NCBI RefSeq assembly: GCF_036227605.1
Contig: NZ_CP109487.1
Location: forward strand, 992,001-1,056,000
Reading direction: 5' to 3'
Length of the DNA: 64,000 nucleotides
Origin: Streptomyces sp. NBC_01439
GTDB lineage: Bacteria > Actinomycetota > Actinomycetes > Streptomycetales > Streptomycetaceae
The translations under genes were made by a program, and so were the position numbers. Position 1 is the first letter of the stretch, and every line of letters starts with the position of its first letter. Under the pieces are notes generated by a model. That model made no database searches, was not told the origin of the DNA, and saw nothing but the letters and a program-made list of their open reading frames with translations. Positions 54,861 to 63,233 of the stretch are shown here, piece after piece.

Positions 54861-55105
54861 ATGTCCTCCTCCACCCTCCACCTCCGAACGGGCCTCGGAC
54901 AGCGGTCTCAGCACATGATCATCTGCGGGGACGACGGACTCGTGCACCGCCTGGCACAGGAGCTCGACGCCGTGTGCGGTGAGGCCGTCACGGTCGTGCT
55001 GCCGTCGCGCCGCGATGGGCACGGCGCGGACGTCGTGGCCTTGCGCCGCGCCCCCCGCTCACCGTCGAACTGCTCGTATCCGCCAGGCCGGACGATCTCG
55101 AATGA
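54861..55105 (+). pseudogene. TrkA-N-type NAD-binding protein fragment
   Basis: HMIICGDDGLVHRLAQELDA and GEAVTVVLPSRRDGHGADVV match the start of TrkA-N/RCK-like NAD-binding proteins of K+ channels. The frame shifts at a C-run near 55048; the next part, LTVELLVSARPDDLE, ends at TGA 55103-55105. The remaining 500 or so residues of the usual two-domain protein are missing. It begins 5 bases after the kdpD2 stop. Confidence 0.65.
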
Positions 55106-55177
55106 CGCGCAATCGCCGTACCGGTCGGCAACAACCCTGAATCACGCAGGGGAAGTCATTTTCACCATGGGGGTCTT

Positions 55178-55621
55178 ATGTCGTTCGATGAGGAATGGGC
55201 GGAGCTCAGGTCGGCAGCTGCCGAGAAGCAGACCGTCATGCGGCTCAATCAGCTCGATCCAGGAGGGGGCGGTGGGCCGGGGCCGCAGGGGGATCTGGTG
55301 GTCACGCAGAAGGATCTGGCGGCCGTCGGAAACGCGGCGTTCAAGCTCCGCCAGAGGCTGGGCACCGACGGGGACCACGCCAAGGCCAGTACGTACGAGG
55401 CGGCAGGCGCTTTGAAGAAGGACTTCGCCCTGGGCGCGGCCCTCTCGACGGTCGCGGACAAGTGGCACGACCAGGTGGGCACGCTGCTGGATGCCTGCGC
55501 CCACATCTCCAACCATCTGGACTACACGCAGAACGCACACGCCGAGGACGAGTACTGGATCGCGACCCAGTTCAAGTTCGCGCAATTGGACAAGGGCTTC
55601 GAGGAAAGGGCACAGCACTGA
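55178..55621 (+). CDS. WXG100-like helical protein, partner of a type VII-type substrate
   Basis: 147 aa, all helical, no signal. LVVTQKDLAAVGNAAFKLRQ and STVADKWHDQVGTLLDACAH fit the helical hairpin of ESX-type partner proteins; KWHDQ stands where WxG is found. Its stop overlaps the ATG of the next gene (TGATG), so the two products are coupled, as for type VII substrate-chaperone pairs. Confidence 0.7.
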   Translation: MSFDEEWAELRSAAAEKQTVMRLNQLDPGGGGGPGPQGDLVVTQKDLAAVGNAAFKLRQRLGTDGDHAKASTYEAAGALKKDFALGAALSTVADKWHDQVGTLLDACAHISNHLDYTQNAHAEDEYWIATQFKFAQLDKGFEERAQH

Positions 55622-57684
55622 TGGATCTGGACGCACTGCGCTTCGCGGACTTCTCGAAGCTGTCCACGGCCGTGGCCGACTGGACGGCGATGGCCACCAA
55701 GCTGTGGGAGCTGGAGTCGGACGCCCGCGGGGACCTGGGTGGAAAGGCGGCGAAGGCCGACTGGGCGGGGGTGAACGCGACCGTGACACGCGAGTTCATC
55801 GGCAAGACCGCCAAGGAATTCGCCGACGCGGCCACCGAGGCCACCAGCATCGGGAACATCCTGCGCGACACCCACGGTGAACTCGTCGACTACAAGACCC
55901 GGCTGAACGTGGCCATCTCACGTGCCCTGGAGAAGAACCTCACCGTCGTGGGGACCGGTGACGGCGGATTCACCGTCACGATGAACATCCACCCCGACCG
56001 TGCCGCCAAGGGCCACACGGTCCCCGAGCACACCGAGGCCGACGCAACGGCCTTCAGGGACGAGGTACAGCGGATTCTGGAGGGGGCCACGGAGAGCGAC
56101 AGCACGGCCGCGCAGGCGCTCACGATGCTGGTCGGCCAGACCCCGTACGGCTTCTCCGATGCCGCCTACTACGACCGCGACCGGGCGACGGACGCGATGA
56201 AGGACGCCGACCGGATCGCGAAGCTCCTCAAGGCCAAGGGGGACGACCTGTCCCCGGAAGAGTTCGACAAGCTCAATGCCGACCTGGCCAAGTACAAGGA
56301 CGACCGGCTCTTCCAGGAGAAGCTCGCCACCACCATCGGCCCGCGCGGCCTGCTCGACTTCTGGACGGACCTGGCCGACCCCTCCGACGGGGGGACTCTC
56401 CAACGCTCCCGCCACGACCAGTTCGGCGACTTCCAGCGCAACCTCTCCCTCACCCTGGCCGGCGCCACCCAGTCCGACAGCCCGGCCATGCGCACCTGGG
56501 AGAACGACATGGTCAAGCTGGGCGAGGAACGGTTCCAGACCCGGGGCAGTCAGGTCTACGGCTACCAGGTGATGAGCAACCTCATGCGCAACGGCGACTG
56601 GGACAACCGCTTCCTGAACGACTACGGCAACGCACTCGTGGCCACCGAGAAGAGGATGAAACTCCCCGCGAACTACTGGAACGGCGGCCTCCCGCCGGTC
56701 CCGAGGATGAATTTCATCGGCGAGGACTTCGGCCGCGACCCGATGACGGGCTTCATAACCGGGCTGGCGGCCAGCCCGCACGCGGCGACCGAGTTCTTCA
56801 ACACCACCCAGCCCACCGACAACGCCCAGTACGTCCTCGGTGACCGTCAGACCTTCGATGACACCCCGCTCGACAACAAGGACGGCAACTCCGCCCGCGA
56901 GGCCACCGGCGCCGCGCTGGTCTCCGCCGCCACCGGCGTCAACCCCAACGACCCCACCGCGCACCCGGCCGACCTCACCCCCGAGCACCGTCAGGTTCTG
57001 GACCGCTCGCTGAAGTACCTCTCCGAGCGGGGTGACGACTTCCCCTCCGAGATGCGCGACGACATGGCCAAGATCCTTTCCGTCCACGGCGACGTCGTCC
57101 ACCACTCCGCCAGCACCCTGTCGGCCACGCCCGACGACCCCCGGCTGCTGGACCGGCAGCAGCTCCTGGAGGTCAGCAAACAGCTCTCACGGGACCAGAA
57201 CGCATACGGCATGCTCAACGAGGCCATGAACCGCGAGATGATCAAGGACATTTACGGTGACCAGCCTCGGGATCCCAAGGAGACCCTCCAGCGGGCCGGC
57301 AATACGGTCGGCTTCCTGGAGGAGGCCCGCTACCAGGCCCTGAAGACCGACAAGGACGATCCCTCCTGGGAAGCCAAGTGGCGCTACCACGGCTTCGGGG
57401 GCGCCGCGAACTTCATTCCGGTCGTCGGCGACATCGCTCAACGAGGCGTCGACGCACTCGCCTACCAGTGGCAGCTCGACGAACAGGCCCGCATCGAGGA
57501 GGGGTTCCAGGAGAAGAACCGAGACGTCTTCCTGCTCCGGGAGAACCAGCTGCGAACCCTCTCCCAGGAGTGGGCCAAGGCCAACCCGGGCCACAGCAAC
57601 GACCCCTACACCCTGGAGAACGAGATCAACCTGGCAGCAGTGAACGGGAACAAGCGCGCTCAGGGCCTGGCAGGTGCCCATTGA
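55621..57684 (+). CDS. DUF6571-type large secreted-protein candidate (type VII-linked)
   Basis: 687 aa. The first 100 residues (MDLDALRFADFSKLSTAVAD, DWAGVNATVTREFIGKTAKE) form a WXG-like helical hairpin. A long helical body follows with AQALTMLVGQTPYGFSDAAY, QFGDFQRNLSLTLAGATQSD, and ends in a conserved HGFGGAANFIPVVGDIAQRG segment that looks membrane-active. Similar proteins are common in Streptomyces beside small WXG-like genes. No nuclease or known toxin domain was recognised. Confidence 0.75.
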   Translation: MDLDALRFADFSKLSTAVADWTAMATKLWELESDARGDLGGKAAKADWAGVNATVTREFIGKTAKEFADAATEATSIGNILRDTHGELVDYKTRLNVAISRALEKNLTVVGTGDGGFTVTMNIHPDRAAKGHTVPEHTEADATAFRDEVQRILEGATESDSTAAQALTMLVGQTPYGFSDAAYYDRDRATDAMKDADRIAKLLKAKGDDLSPEEFDKLNADLAKYKDDRLFQEKLATTIGPRGLLDFWTDLADPSDGGTLQRSRHDQFGDFQRNLSLTLAGATQSDSPAMRTWENDMVKLGEERFQTRGSQVYGYQVMSNLMRNGDWDNRFLNDYGNALVATEKRMKLPANYWNGGLPPVPRMNFIGEDFGRDPMTGFITGLAASPHAATEFFNTTQPTDNAQYVLGDRQTFDDTPLDNKDGNSAREATGAALVSAATGVNPNDPTAHPADLTPEHRQVLDRSLKYLSERGDDFPSEMRDDMAKILSVHGDVVHHSASTLSATPDDPRLLDRQQLLEVSKQLSRDQNAYGMLNEAMNREMIKDIYGDQPRDPKETLQRAGNTVGFLEEARYQALKTDKDDPSWEAKWRYHGFGGAANFIPVVGDIAQRGVDALAYQWQLDEQARIEEGFQEKNRDVFLLRENQLRTLSQEWAKANPGHSNDPYTLENEINLAAVNGNKRAQGLAGAH

Positions 57685-58211
57685 GGCGCAGCACGGCGGT
57701 GGCGGTGGCGGTGTCGGTGGCCGTCGCAGCTGCCCTCCTGGCGGCGGCAGGGTGCTCGAAGACTCCTCAGTACGCCGTACCGGGTGATGTCTGCGGGGTC
57801 GCGGTCGATCCCGCTGTCCTGGAACCCTTGCTGCTCCCGGGCGAGAAGCTGGAACAGTCGACGGTCCTTTCCCGGCCCGGCGCTCCTCACTGCTTCGTGC
57901 AGGTGGACGAGGAGAGCGTCCTGGGTGTGCAGGGGGAGGTCATACCGGCAGATCAGGACCCGAGCGTGCGGAGAGAGTGGCAGATGCCCGCTGCGGCAAG
58001 GATCGAAGTCGGTGACGACGCCCGTGTGAGCGACATCAACGTGGTCGCGGTAGCCGCGTGCGCCCACCAGGGCAAGGCTGACAAGTTCGTCGTCCAGGTC
58101 GAGCGTTTTCACCCCGAGCGCGATGACGCCAGGAAGCGCCGGGAGGCTCTGGCCGGCTTCATGACGGTGTACTTCCCGGCTGCAAGGAAAGCGGTGGGCT
58201 GCACCTCATGA
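57681..58211 (+). CDS. Lipoprotein of the type VII-type cassette
   Basis: 176 aa. Probable TTG start overlapping the previous stop. Signal peptide VAVAAALLAAAGC-SKT with a lipobox Cys near residue 25. The rest contains two further paired Cys (DVCGVAV, PHCFVQV) and a C-terminal Cys. Position in the operon suggests a surface partner or immunity-type protein for the 687-aa product; both are inference. Confidence 0.75.
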   Translation: MRRSTAVAVAVSVAVAAALLAAAGCSKTPQYAVPGDVCGVAVDPAVLEPLLLPGEKLEQSTVLSRPGAPHCFVQVDEESVLGVQGEVIPADQDPSVRREWQMPAAARIEVGDDARVSDINVVAVAACAHQGKADKFVVQVERFHPERDDARKRREALAGFMTVYFPAARKAVGCTS

Positions 58212-58275
58212 CCGTATGCGCCGGCCCTCTCCGGCAGAGCGGACCACCAAGAACCTTCGACGGAGGACACAGCCT

Positions 58276-58521
58276 GTGCGGTACGACGACGAACCGGTCT
58301 TCAAGCGCAGCAAGTGGGGAACGAACCGCTACTACTACAACCCCGGCAACCCCGTCGGGCTCGCCCTGATCATCATCACGCTGCTCGTCGTCGGCACGAT
58401 GATGATCCTCATGGCCAACCGGGCCGGACCGTTCAAGCCCGCGCCCGCCCCCGCGCCCTGGAGCCCGCCACAGTACGACTACTCGCCGCCGTCACCTTCG
58501 AGCAGCCCACCGGGCCGTTGA
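58276..58521 (+). CDS. Small membrane protein with proline-rich tail
   Basis: 81 aa. GTG start 8 bases after GGAGGA; an ATG at 58216 is possible but has no ribosome-binding site. MRYDDEPVFKRSKWGTNRYY then one helix (GLALIIITLLVVGTMMILMA) and a Pro/Ser-rich end. Last gene of the type VII-type cassette, followed by a strong terminator. Confidence 0.65.
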   Translation: MRYDDEPVFKRSKWGTNRYYYNPGNPVGLALIIITLLVVGTMMILMANRAGPFKPAPAPAPWSPPQYDYSPPSPSSSPPGR

Positions 58522-58526
58522 ACGCC

Positions 58527-58557
58527 GATGGGGTTCCCGCCCGACGGGAACCCCATC
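58527..58557 (+). terminator. Terminator of the type VII-type cassette
   Basis: GATGGGGTTCCCG and CGGGAACCCCATC, 13-bp perfect stem, 5-base loop. Its last bases overlap the first phased box (CATCAA at 58554). Confidence 0.75.
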
Positions 58558-58626
58558 AAGACGGCGTAGCCATCACATCAGCAGCGCATCAGGGTCCGAC
58601 TCCAGGGCCGCTACCAGCCCTAACGT
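58554..58626 (+). promoter_or_regulatory. Four phased boxes and -10 for the PH-like gene
   Basis: CATCAA 58554, CGTAGC 58565, CATCAG 58576 and CATCAG 58587 in exact 11-bp steps; -10 TAACGT at 58621, 34 bp after the last box start and 7 bases before the ATG. The spacing is identical to 26761-26833. Confidence 0.75.
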
Positions 58627-58633
58627 CGCTCTC

Positions 58634-59194
58634 ATGGGACGACATTTCACTCAGGCGGCGGCTGGCGCACCCGGCGCCGAGGCGGCACTTCACGGACCCT
58701 GCGCACACGACGTCCAATGGGCCGGTGAGAGGCGCTCGGCGCTCGGAGTCGCGTTCCTCCTCTTCACGGCCCTGTTCACCGTGGACGCCGGTCTCGGAAG
58801 CCTCGACGTGACGCGCGGCGTCCTCTGGACCGGCCTGGCCGGCCTCATCTTCGTCGTCCTGCTGCCGCCCCAGGTCTCCGTACGTCCCGGTCTGCTCAGC
58901 GCCCGCGGAATGCTGATGACGAACACGGTCCGGACCGACTCACTGGCCTCGGTCCGCTGGTCCGACGGGGTGGCCCAGCGGCTGATCCTCCAGGACACGG
59001 AGGGAGGCCAGGTCGAGATCGACCCGACGGTCCTGGTCCGCAACCCCGCAATGTGGCGCCTTCTCGACACGGACAGCCGCTCGTCCCTCCGGCACGGCAC
59101 CCTGCTGCACGGCGCGACCGCTCTGCGACAGCTGGCGCAGCGCATCGACCGGGAGACGGCCCACACGGTCTTCAAGGTTTCCGGCTTGCAGTGA
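58634..59194 (+). CDS. PH-like small membrane protein
   Basis: 186 aa. Two helices (ALGVAFLLFTALFTVDAGL, GVLWTGLAGLIFVVLLPPQV) then a beta-rich PH-like domain: VSVRPGLLSARGMLMTNTVR, LASVRWSDGVAQRLILQDTE, GGQVEIDPTVLVRNPAMW, ending in a helix. The promoter implies a leaderless mRNA starting at the ATG. A deleted copy of the same gene with the same promoter is at 26841. Role unknown; control suggests a part in the response to low K+ or osmotic stress. Confidence 0.75.
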   Translation: MGRHFTQAAAGAPGAEAALHGPCAHDVQWAGERRSALGVAFLLFTALFTVDAGLGSLDVTRGVLWTGLAGLIFVVLLPPQVSVRPGLLSARGMLMTNTVRTDSLASVRWSDGVAQRLILQDTEGGQVEIDPTVLVRNPAMWRLLDTDSRSSLRHGTLLHGATALRQLAQRIDRETAHTVFKVSGLQ

Positions 59195-59215
59195 CCCCTT
59201 ACGCCCCCACGCCAG

Positions 59216-60346
59216 TCACCGATCCCGCTTGGGTGCTGCTGCCGGCAGCGTGAGCGTCACCGCGAACCCGCTGCCGACGGTGGAGCGCTCCAGGGTGCCG
59301 CCCATGGTCTCCGTGAGGTCGCGGGACATCCGCAGGGCCAGGCTGTCGGCGCTGCGGACCGGGGGCGCCCCTGACGTCGCCTCCTCCGCCCCCTGGCCGG
59401 CTCCGTCAGTGATGTGGATCTCCACAAGGCCGGGCCGGGCCTCGGCCGTCAACCGCGCGCGCAGGTCCGTTTCGGCGTCGTGGGCGGCAAGCCGTCCGTG
59501 GGAGTACGCCATACCCAACTGGGCCGCGCACGCTGCCAGCACGCGCTGATCTCCGCTGCTCAGCGGTCGTCCGCGGGCGGCCAGCGAGATGTCGTCGCCG
59601 ACGGGGCTCTCCACATCGGCGTCGTAGGGGCGCTCGGGTGGATCAACGCCGGTGCTGGCGACGACGGAACAGCGGGGCTCGGCGGCATGCCCGGTATCCC
59701 TCTCCAGCAGGCTGACCGCGTCCAGGCCGAGGTCCTCCCGTACCTGTTCGAGCAGGGTCGGCAGGTCCTGGCCGTGCATCATGGCGGTGGCCAGCCGGCT
59801 CAGCGCCCTGGCCTCGGAGCTCGCTCGGACGGCCTGATACGTGCGTTGGGCCGCCGTTCCGGCGGCCATGCCGACGACGACGGCCCCTACCTCGCCGGCT
59901 TGCCCGGCTCCCCGGACCACGATCATCGGAGTTTGGGCACCCGCCGCGGTCTTGAGGCCCACCGAGCCGAGCATGAGGGAGCCGAAGCCGCCCCGGCCCC
60001 GGTTGCCCACCACGACGGTGCCGTGCAGGGCGGCGGCTCTGTGCAAAGCCGTCACCGGATCGCTCCGGCTGAATTCCGTGGTGACGTGCGCGCTCGGAAA
60101 CTCGGCTCTGACCGCCTCCGCCGTTTCGTCGAGCAACACGCGACCGGCGTGCCGGACCTGTTCGACGGACTCGGCCGACAGGTAGATGATTCGCGCGTCG
60201 GTGTCGGCCCCGTACACGATGTGCAGCGGACGGTCACGGCGTACGGCCTCGGCAGCAGCCCACATCGCTGCCGTGCGCGCGGAGTCGGAGCCGTCGACCC
60301 CCACGACGACCGAGCTGCTGTCCGGGTACCGGACGGTCCCTTCCAT
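59216..60346 (-). CDS. Universal stress protein fused to KdpD-like GAF and HATPase remnants
   Basis: 376 aa. Residues 1-145 are a USP domain: SVVVGVDGSDSARTAAMWAA and VVVGNRGRGGFGSLMLGSVG with the ATP-binding G-x2-G-x9-G pattern. Residues 175-290 match the GAF part of KdpD (ARALSRLATAMMHGQDLPTL, DDISLAARGRPLSSGDQRVL). The end (DLTETMGGTLERSTVGSGFA, VTLTLPAAAP) equals the last strand of a KdpD HATPase domain, but the His-box and N-box are missing. AGGAGGAAG precedes the ATG. The order looks like a KdpD from which the membrane and kinase core were removed. Confidence 0.75.
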   Translation of the reverse strand: MEGTVRYPDSSSVVVGVDGSDSARTAAMWAAAEAVRRDRPLHIVYGADTDARIIYLSAESVEQVRHAGRVLLDETAEAVRAEFPSAHVTTEFSRSDPVTALHRAAALHGTVVVGNRGRGGFGSLMLGSVGLKTAAGAQTPMIVVRGAGQAGEVGAVVVGMAAGTAAQRTYQAVRASSEARALSRLATAMMHGQDLPTLLEQVREDLGLDAVSLLERDTGHAAEPRCSVVASTGVDPPERPYDADVESPVGDDISLAARGRPLSSGDQRVLAACAAQLGMAYSHGRLAAHDAETDLRARLTAEARPGLVEIHITDGAGQGAEEATSGAPPVRSADSLALRMSRDLTETMGGTLERSTVGSGFAVTLTLPAAAPKRDR

Positions 60347-60430
60347 GCTTCCTCCTCGCCGAGCCGGTAAGGGCAGGTGACACACTGTCATCGGGCTGCC
60401 CTCACATGAGGGCCGGTCGGGGCCACGTTC

Positions 60431-60513
60431 GGGGCCGAAGGCCCCCATCGGGTTCTCCCGGCGCCGACCGTCGCCCGAAGCCGACCCGAACGGTCCACGC
60501 GGAGGACCGTTCG
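60431..60513. promoter_or_regulatory. Two dyads in the divergent stress-gene promoter region
   Basis: GGGGCC-GAA-GGCCCC (60431-60445) is perfect, and CGAACGGTCC-N7-GGACCGTTCG (60487-60513) has 10-bp perfect arms. They lie in the 264-bp gap between the leftward USP-fusion gene and the rightward CBS gene. The type of gene controlled (USP, CBS-BON) is that of the DosR/OsdR dormancy regulons, but a match to that binding site is only suggestive. Confidence 0.45.
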
Positions 60514-60610
60514 GCCCTCCTCGCCGTCGCCGGATGTAGCGGAAGGTTGACCCTGAATCCCCAGGCAGCGGCACTGCCCCGGGCGGCGCGAGGAGGCGGG
60601 AGGTACCTCC

Positions 60611-61276
60611 ATGAAGCACATCAAGGTGGGAGACCTGATGACGGACGAGGTTGTCGCCGTGGTGTCGGCCACCTCCTTCAAGGATGTCGCGAAACTGCTC
60701 GCACAGCACGACATCAGCGGACTGCCCGTGGTCGACGACGAGGACCGGGTGGTCGGCGTCGTCTCCGAAAGTGATCTCCTGATCAGACAGGGAACTCCTG
60801 TCGCCCCGCACACCGAGGCCTCCTCCCTCGCCGAAGTCACGGCGGGCGAGGTGATGTCCACCCCGGCGGTGACCGTCGACGCGGAAGAGACCGCGGCCGA
60901 CGCTGCACGCCTCATGACACGCCGGAACGTGGAACGCCTTCCCGTCGTGGACGAGGAGGGCCGGCTCGTCGGGATAGTCACTCGGCGTGATCTGCTTCGG
61001 CTCTTCCTGCGTCCCGACGCCGAAATCCGACGCCGGGTGATCGATGAAGTCCTCCGCGACGTCTTCGACGTGCGCGCCGACGCGGTCGAGGTGCACGTCC
61101 TGGACGGCGTCGTCACGTTGTCCGGCGCGGTGGACCGGCAGAGCCGGGTTCCGGTCCTGGTCCGTCTGGTCGAACGCCTGGACGGAGTAGTGGCGGTCGC
61201 GTCCAGCGTCACCGGCCGCATCGACGATGCGTCGCTCGCCCCGCCGACCCGAACGGCCCAGACCATGCCGTGGTGA
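60611..61276 (+). CDS. CBS-BON protein 1
   Basis: 221 aa. Two CBS domains, MTDEVVAVVSATSFKDVAKL...VVDDEDRVVGVVSESDLL and MSTPAVTVDAEETAADAARL...VVDEEGRLVGIVTRRDLL, then a BON domain (VEVHVLDGVVTLSGAVDRQS, VARL-type end LVERLDGVVAVASSVTG). CBS pairs bind adenine nucleotides; BON domains bind membranes or ligands. GGAGG before the ATG. First of three such genes in a row. Confidence 0.9.
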   Translation: MKHIKVGDLMTDEVVAVVSATSFKDVAKLLAQHDISGLPVVDDEDRVVGVVSESDLLIRQGTPVAPHTEASSLAEVTAGEVMSTPAVTVDAEETAADAARLMTRRNVERLPVVDEEGRLVGIVTRRDLLRLFLRPDAEIRRRVIDEVLRDVFDVRADAVEVHVLDGVVTLSGAVDRQSRVPVLVRLVERLDGVVAVASSVTGRIDDASLAPPTRTAQTMPW

Positions 61277-61335
61277 CGGGTGAGGCCTGGACGCCCTGAC
61301 CGCAAAGGGCAGGGACGGTGGTCACGAGGACTGGG

Positions 61336-61391
61336 CCGGGGACGGGACCAGTCGGTCCTGGGCGGGGACACACGGTCTGTCCCGTCCCCGG
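61336..61391 (+). terminator. Hairpin with 13-bp arms between CBS-BON 1 and the USP gene
   Basis: CCGGGGACGGGAC and GTCCCGTCCCCGG, perfect, 30-base loop. It could terminate or regulate. Confidence 0.5.
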
Positions 61392-61449
61392 ATCCGGGTG
61401 ATTCTGGAGGTACAGCACACGCAACCGTGTGACACGGAGAGGGCATGCC

Positions 61450-62316
61450 ATGGGACACCACGTGATCGTCGGCGTCGACGGTTCGCCCGAAGGCCGGGCA
61501 GCAGCGCGCTGGGGCGGCCAGGAGGCCGCTCTACGGAACGTTCCGCTTCGCTTGGTCCACGCAGTCGACTGGCCCGTGGCCCCTGCGATCCCCCGGACGG
61601 GCCGCGAGAAGGCCGACCGGTGGGCGGACGAGGCACTCGCCGAAGCAGCACAGGAGCAGCGGAGCCGCCATCCGCGTACGGAGATCACCACTCGATGCCT
61701 TTCCGGCCGGCCGGCCGCTGTTCTCGCGGCCGACGCCCTGGATGCCGGGTTGCTCGTCCTCGGCTCCAGGGGGATCGGCGGCCTGGCCGGATTCCTCATC
61801 GGCTCGGTCGGCCTGTCGACCGTGATCGCCACGGAGACACCCGTGGTTCTGGTGCGGGCGGACGGGCCGGACCGGCCCGTCCCCGACGCACGGGGCGGGA
61901 TCGTCGTGGGTGTCGACATCCACGAGGCCGCGGACCACGTCCTGTCCTTCGCCTTCGAAGAGGCCTCGATCCGAGGCTGCCCCCTGCGCGCCGTCCACGG
62001 GTGGAAGCTCCCGGCCGCCTACGAGTACGTCCCCTTCTTCGACCCGGAGAACGAGCGGGAGATCGGTGCGAGTGTCACGCGGATGCTCGATGACATGCTG
62101 CTGCCGTGGCGGCACAAGTTCCCGTCGGTGGACGTCACCACGCGCGCGTACATGGGGTCCGCCGGTCGCGAACTCGTCCGGGAGGCGGCCGGCGCGGACC
62201 TCGTGGTGGTGGGGCGGCGGACACGCCGTTCGCCGCTGGGCGCGCATCTGGGCTCGGTGGCACACGCCGTTCTGCATCACTGTCCCGCGCCGGCCGCCGT
62301 CATCGCCCATGACTGA
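61450..62316 (+). CDS. Tandem universal stress protein
   Basis: 288 aa, two USP domains. First: HHVIVGVDGSPEGRAAARWG, VLGSRGIGGLAGFLIGSVGL. Second: GIVVGVDIHEAADHVLSFAF, VVVGRRTRRSPLGAHLGSVA. Both keep the G-x2-G-x9-G-[ST] ATP site at least partly. GGAGAGGG precedes the ATG. Typical of actinomycete dormancy/hypoxia clusters. Confidence 0.92.
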   Translation: MGHHVIVGVDGSPEGRAAARWGGQEAALRNVPLRLVHAVDWPVAPAIPRTGREKADRWADEALAEAAQEQRSRHPRTEITTRCLSGRPAAVLAADALDAGLLVLGSRGIGGLAGFLIGSVGLSTVIATETPVVLVRADGPDRPVPDARGGIVVGVDIHEAADHVLSFAFEEASIRGCPLRAVHGWKLPAAYEYVPFFDPENEREIGASVTRMLDDMLLPWRHKFPSVDVTTRAYMGSAGRELVREAAGADLVVVGRRTRRSPLGAHLGSVAHAVLHHCPAPAAVIAHD

Positions 62317-62403
62317 TGTCCGGTCCCGGACAAGGAGCAACGGCGCGGTCAGCGTGGAGCGGGCACTCGGCTGCACGACGGATGACCCGGCGGTTCAGCC
62401 CGC

Positions 62404-62439
62404 CACTTCCGGCCCCCGCTCCGCGAAGGGCCGGAAGTG
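62404..62439 (+). terminator. Terminator-like hairpin after the USP gene
   Basis: CACTTCCGGCCC and GGGCCGGAAGTG, 12-bp perfect stem, 12-base loop. Confidence 0.6.
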
Positions 62440-62514
62440 CCCGACCCGGCCCCTGCTCCCTGTCGGCCCGCAGACTCGAAGGGACCGATACCGACCACTG
62501 CTCCCGGAGGAGTC

Positions 62515-63117
62515 ATGAAGTCTCCGCGCACCGTCGACGACGTCATGACCGGTGCCGCCATCTCCGTCGACACCGGAGCCCAGTTCAAGGACATCGTGGA
62601 GACCATGCGGGAGTGGCGCATCAGCGCCCTGCCCGTGCTGTCCGCGGACGGACGCGTCGCGGGTGTGGTCTCCGAGGCCGACCTGCTGCTGAAGGCGCAG
62701 GGCATGGACGAGTCCCGCGCCGTCACGGCCGGGCAGCTGATGACCGTACCTGCGGTGACCGTGACCAAGGACGCCACCATCGCCGGTGCTGCCCGCCTCA
62801 TGGCCCGCGGCCACCTCAAGCGACTGCCCGTGGTCGACGGCGACAACCGCCTCGTCGGTGTCGTCAGCCGGGGCGATCTGCTCAAGATCTACCTCCGGCC
62901 GGATGAGGACATCGGAGCCGAACTGCGCGAGCTGCTCACCGCGTACCTCCTGCCGACCCGATCCGCCGAGGTCTACGTCCACGTGGCGAACGGGATCGTA
63001 TACCTCCGCGGCACCGTTCCCGATTCCGCCACCCGGGACATGGCGGTACGTGTCGCACGCACCGTGCCGGGCGTCGTCGATGTCACGGCCACGCTGGACG
63101 TCGGCGCGTCCGGATGA
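62515..63117 (+). CDS. CBS-BON protein 2
   Basis: 200 aa. VDDVMTGAAISVDTGAQFKD, VVSEADLLLKAQG, MTVPAVTVTKDATIAGAARL and VVSRGDLLKIYLRP give the CBS pair; VYVHVANGIVYLRGTVPDSA is the BON part. CGGAGGAG lies 4 bases before the ATG. Its stop overlaps the ATG of a 36-aa ORF. Confidence 0.9.
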   Translation: MKSPRTVDDVMTGAAISVDTGAQFKDIVETMREWRISALPVLSADGRVAGVVSEADLLLKAQGMDESRAVTAGQLMTVPAVTVTKDATIAGAARLMARGHLKRLPVVDGDNRLVGVVSRGDLLKIYLRPDEDIGAELRELLTAYLLPTRSAEVYVHVANGIVYLRGTVPDSATRDMAVRVARTVPGVVDVTATLDVGASG

Positions 63118-63224
63118 GGGGCACCGGAGCCGAACTGCTCCGGGGGCGTGTGGACGTGGTCAATCGGCTCATGTTCGAGGACGACGACATGTCGGTCGAC
63201 ATCCACGGGGCCGCAGGACGGTAG
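63114..63224 (+). CDS. 36-aa ORF resembling the tail of a BON domain
   Basis: MRGTGAELLRGRVDVVNRLM then FEDDDMSVDIHGAAGR. The piece GRVDVVNRLMFEDDD resembles the VVDVVDRLTF-x-DD end of CBS-BON proteins. ATGA overlap with CBS-BON 2. It is likely a remnant of a duplicated CBS-BON gene, though it could be translated. Confidence 0.45.
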   Translation: MRGTGAELLRGRVDVVNRLMFEDDDMSVDIHGAAGR

Positions 63225-63233
63225 GAGTAGACC

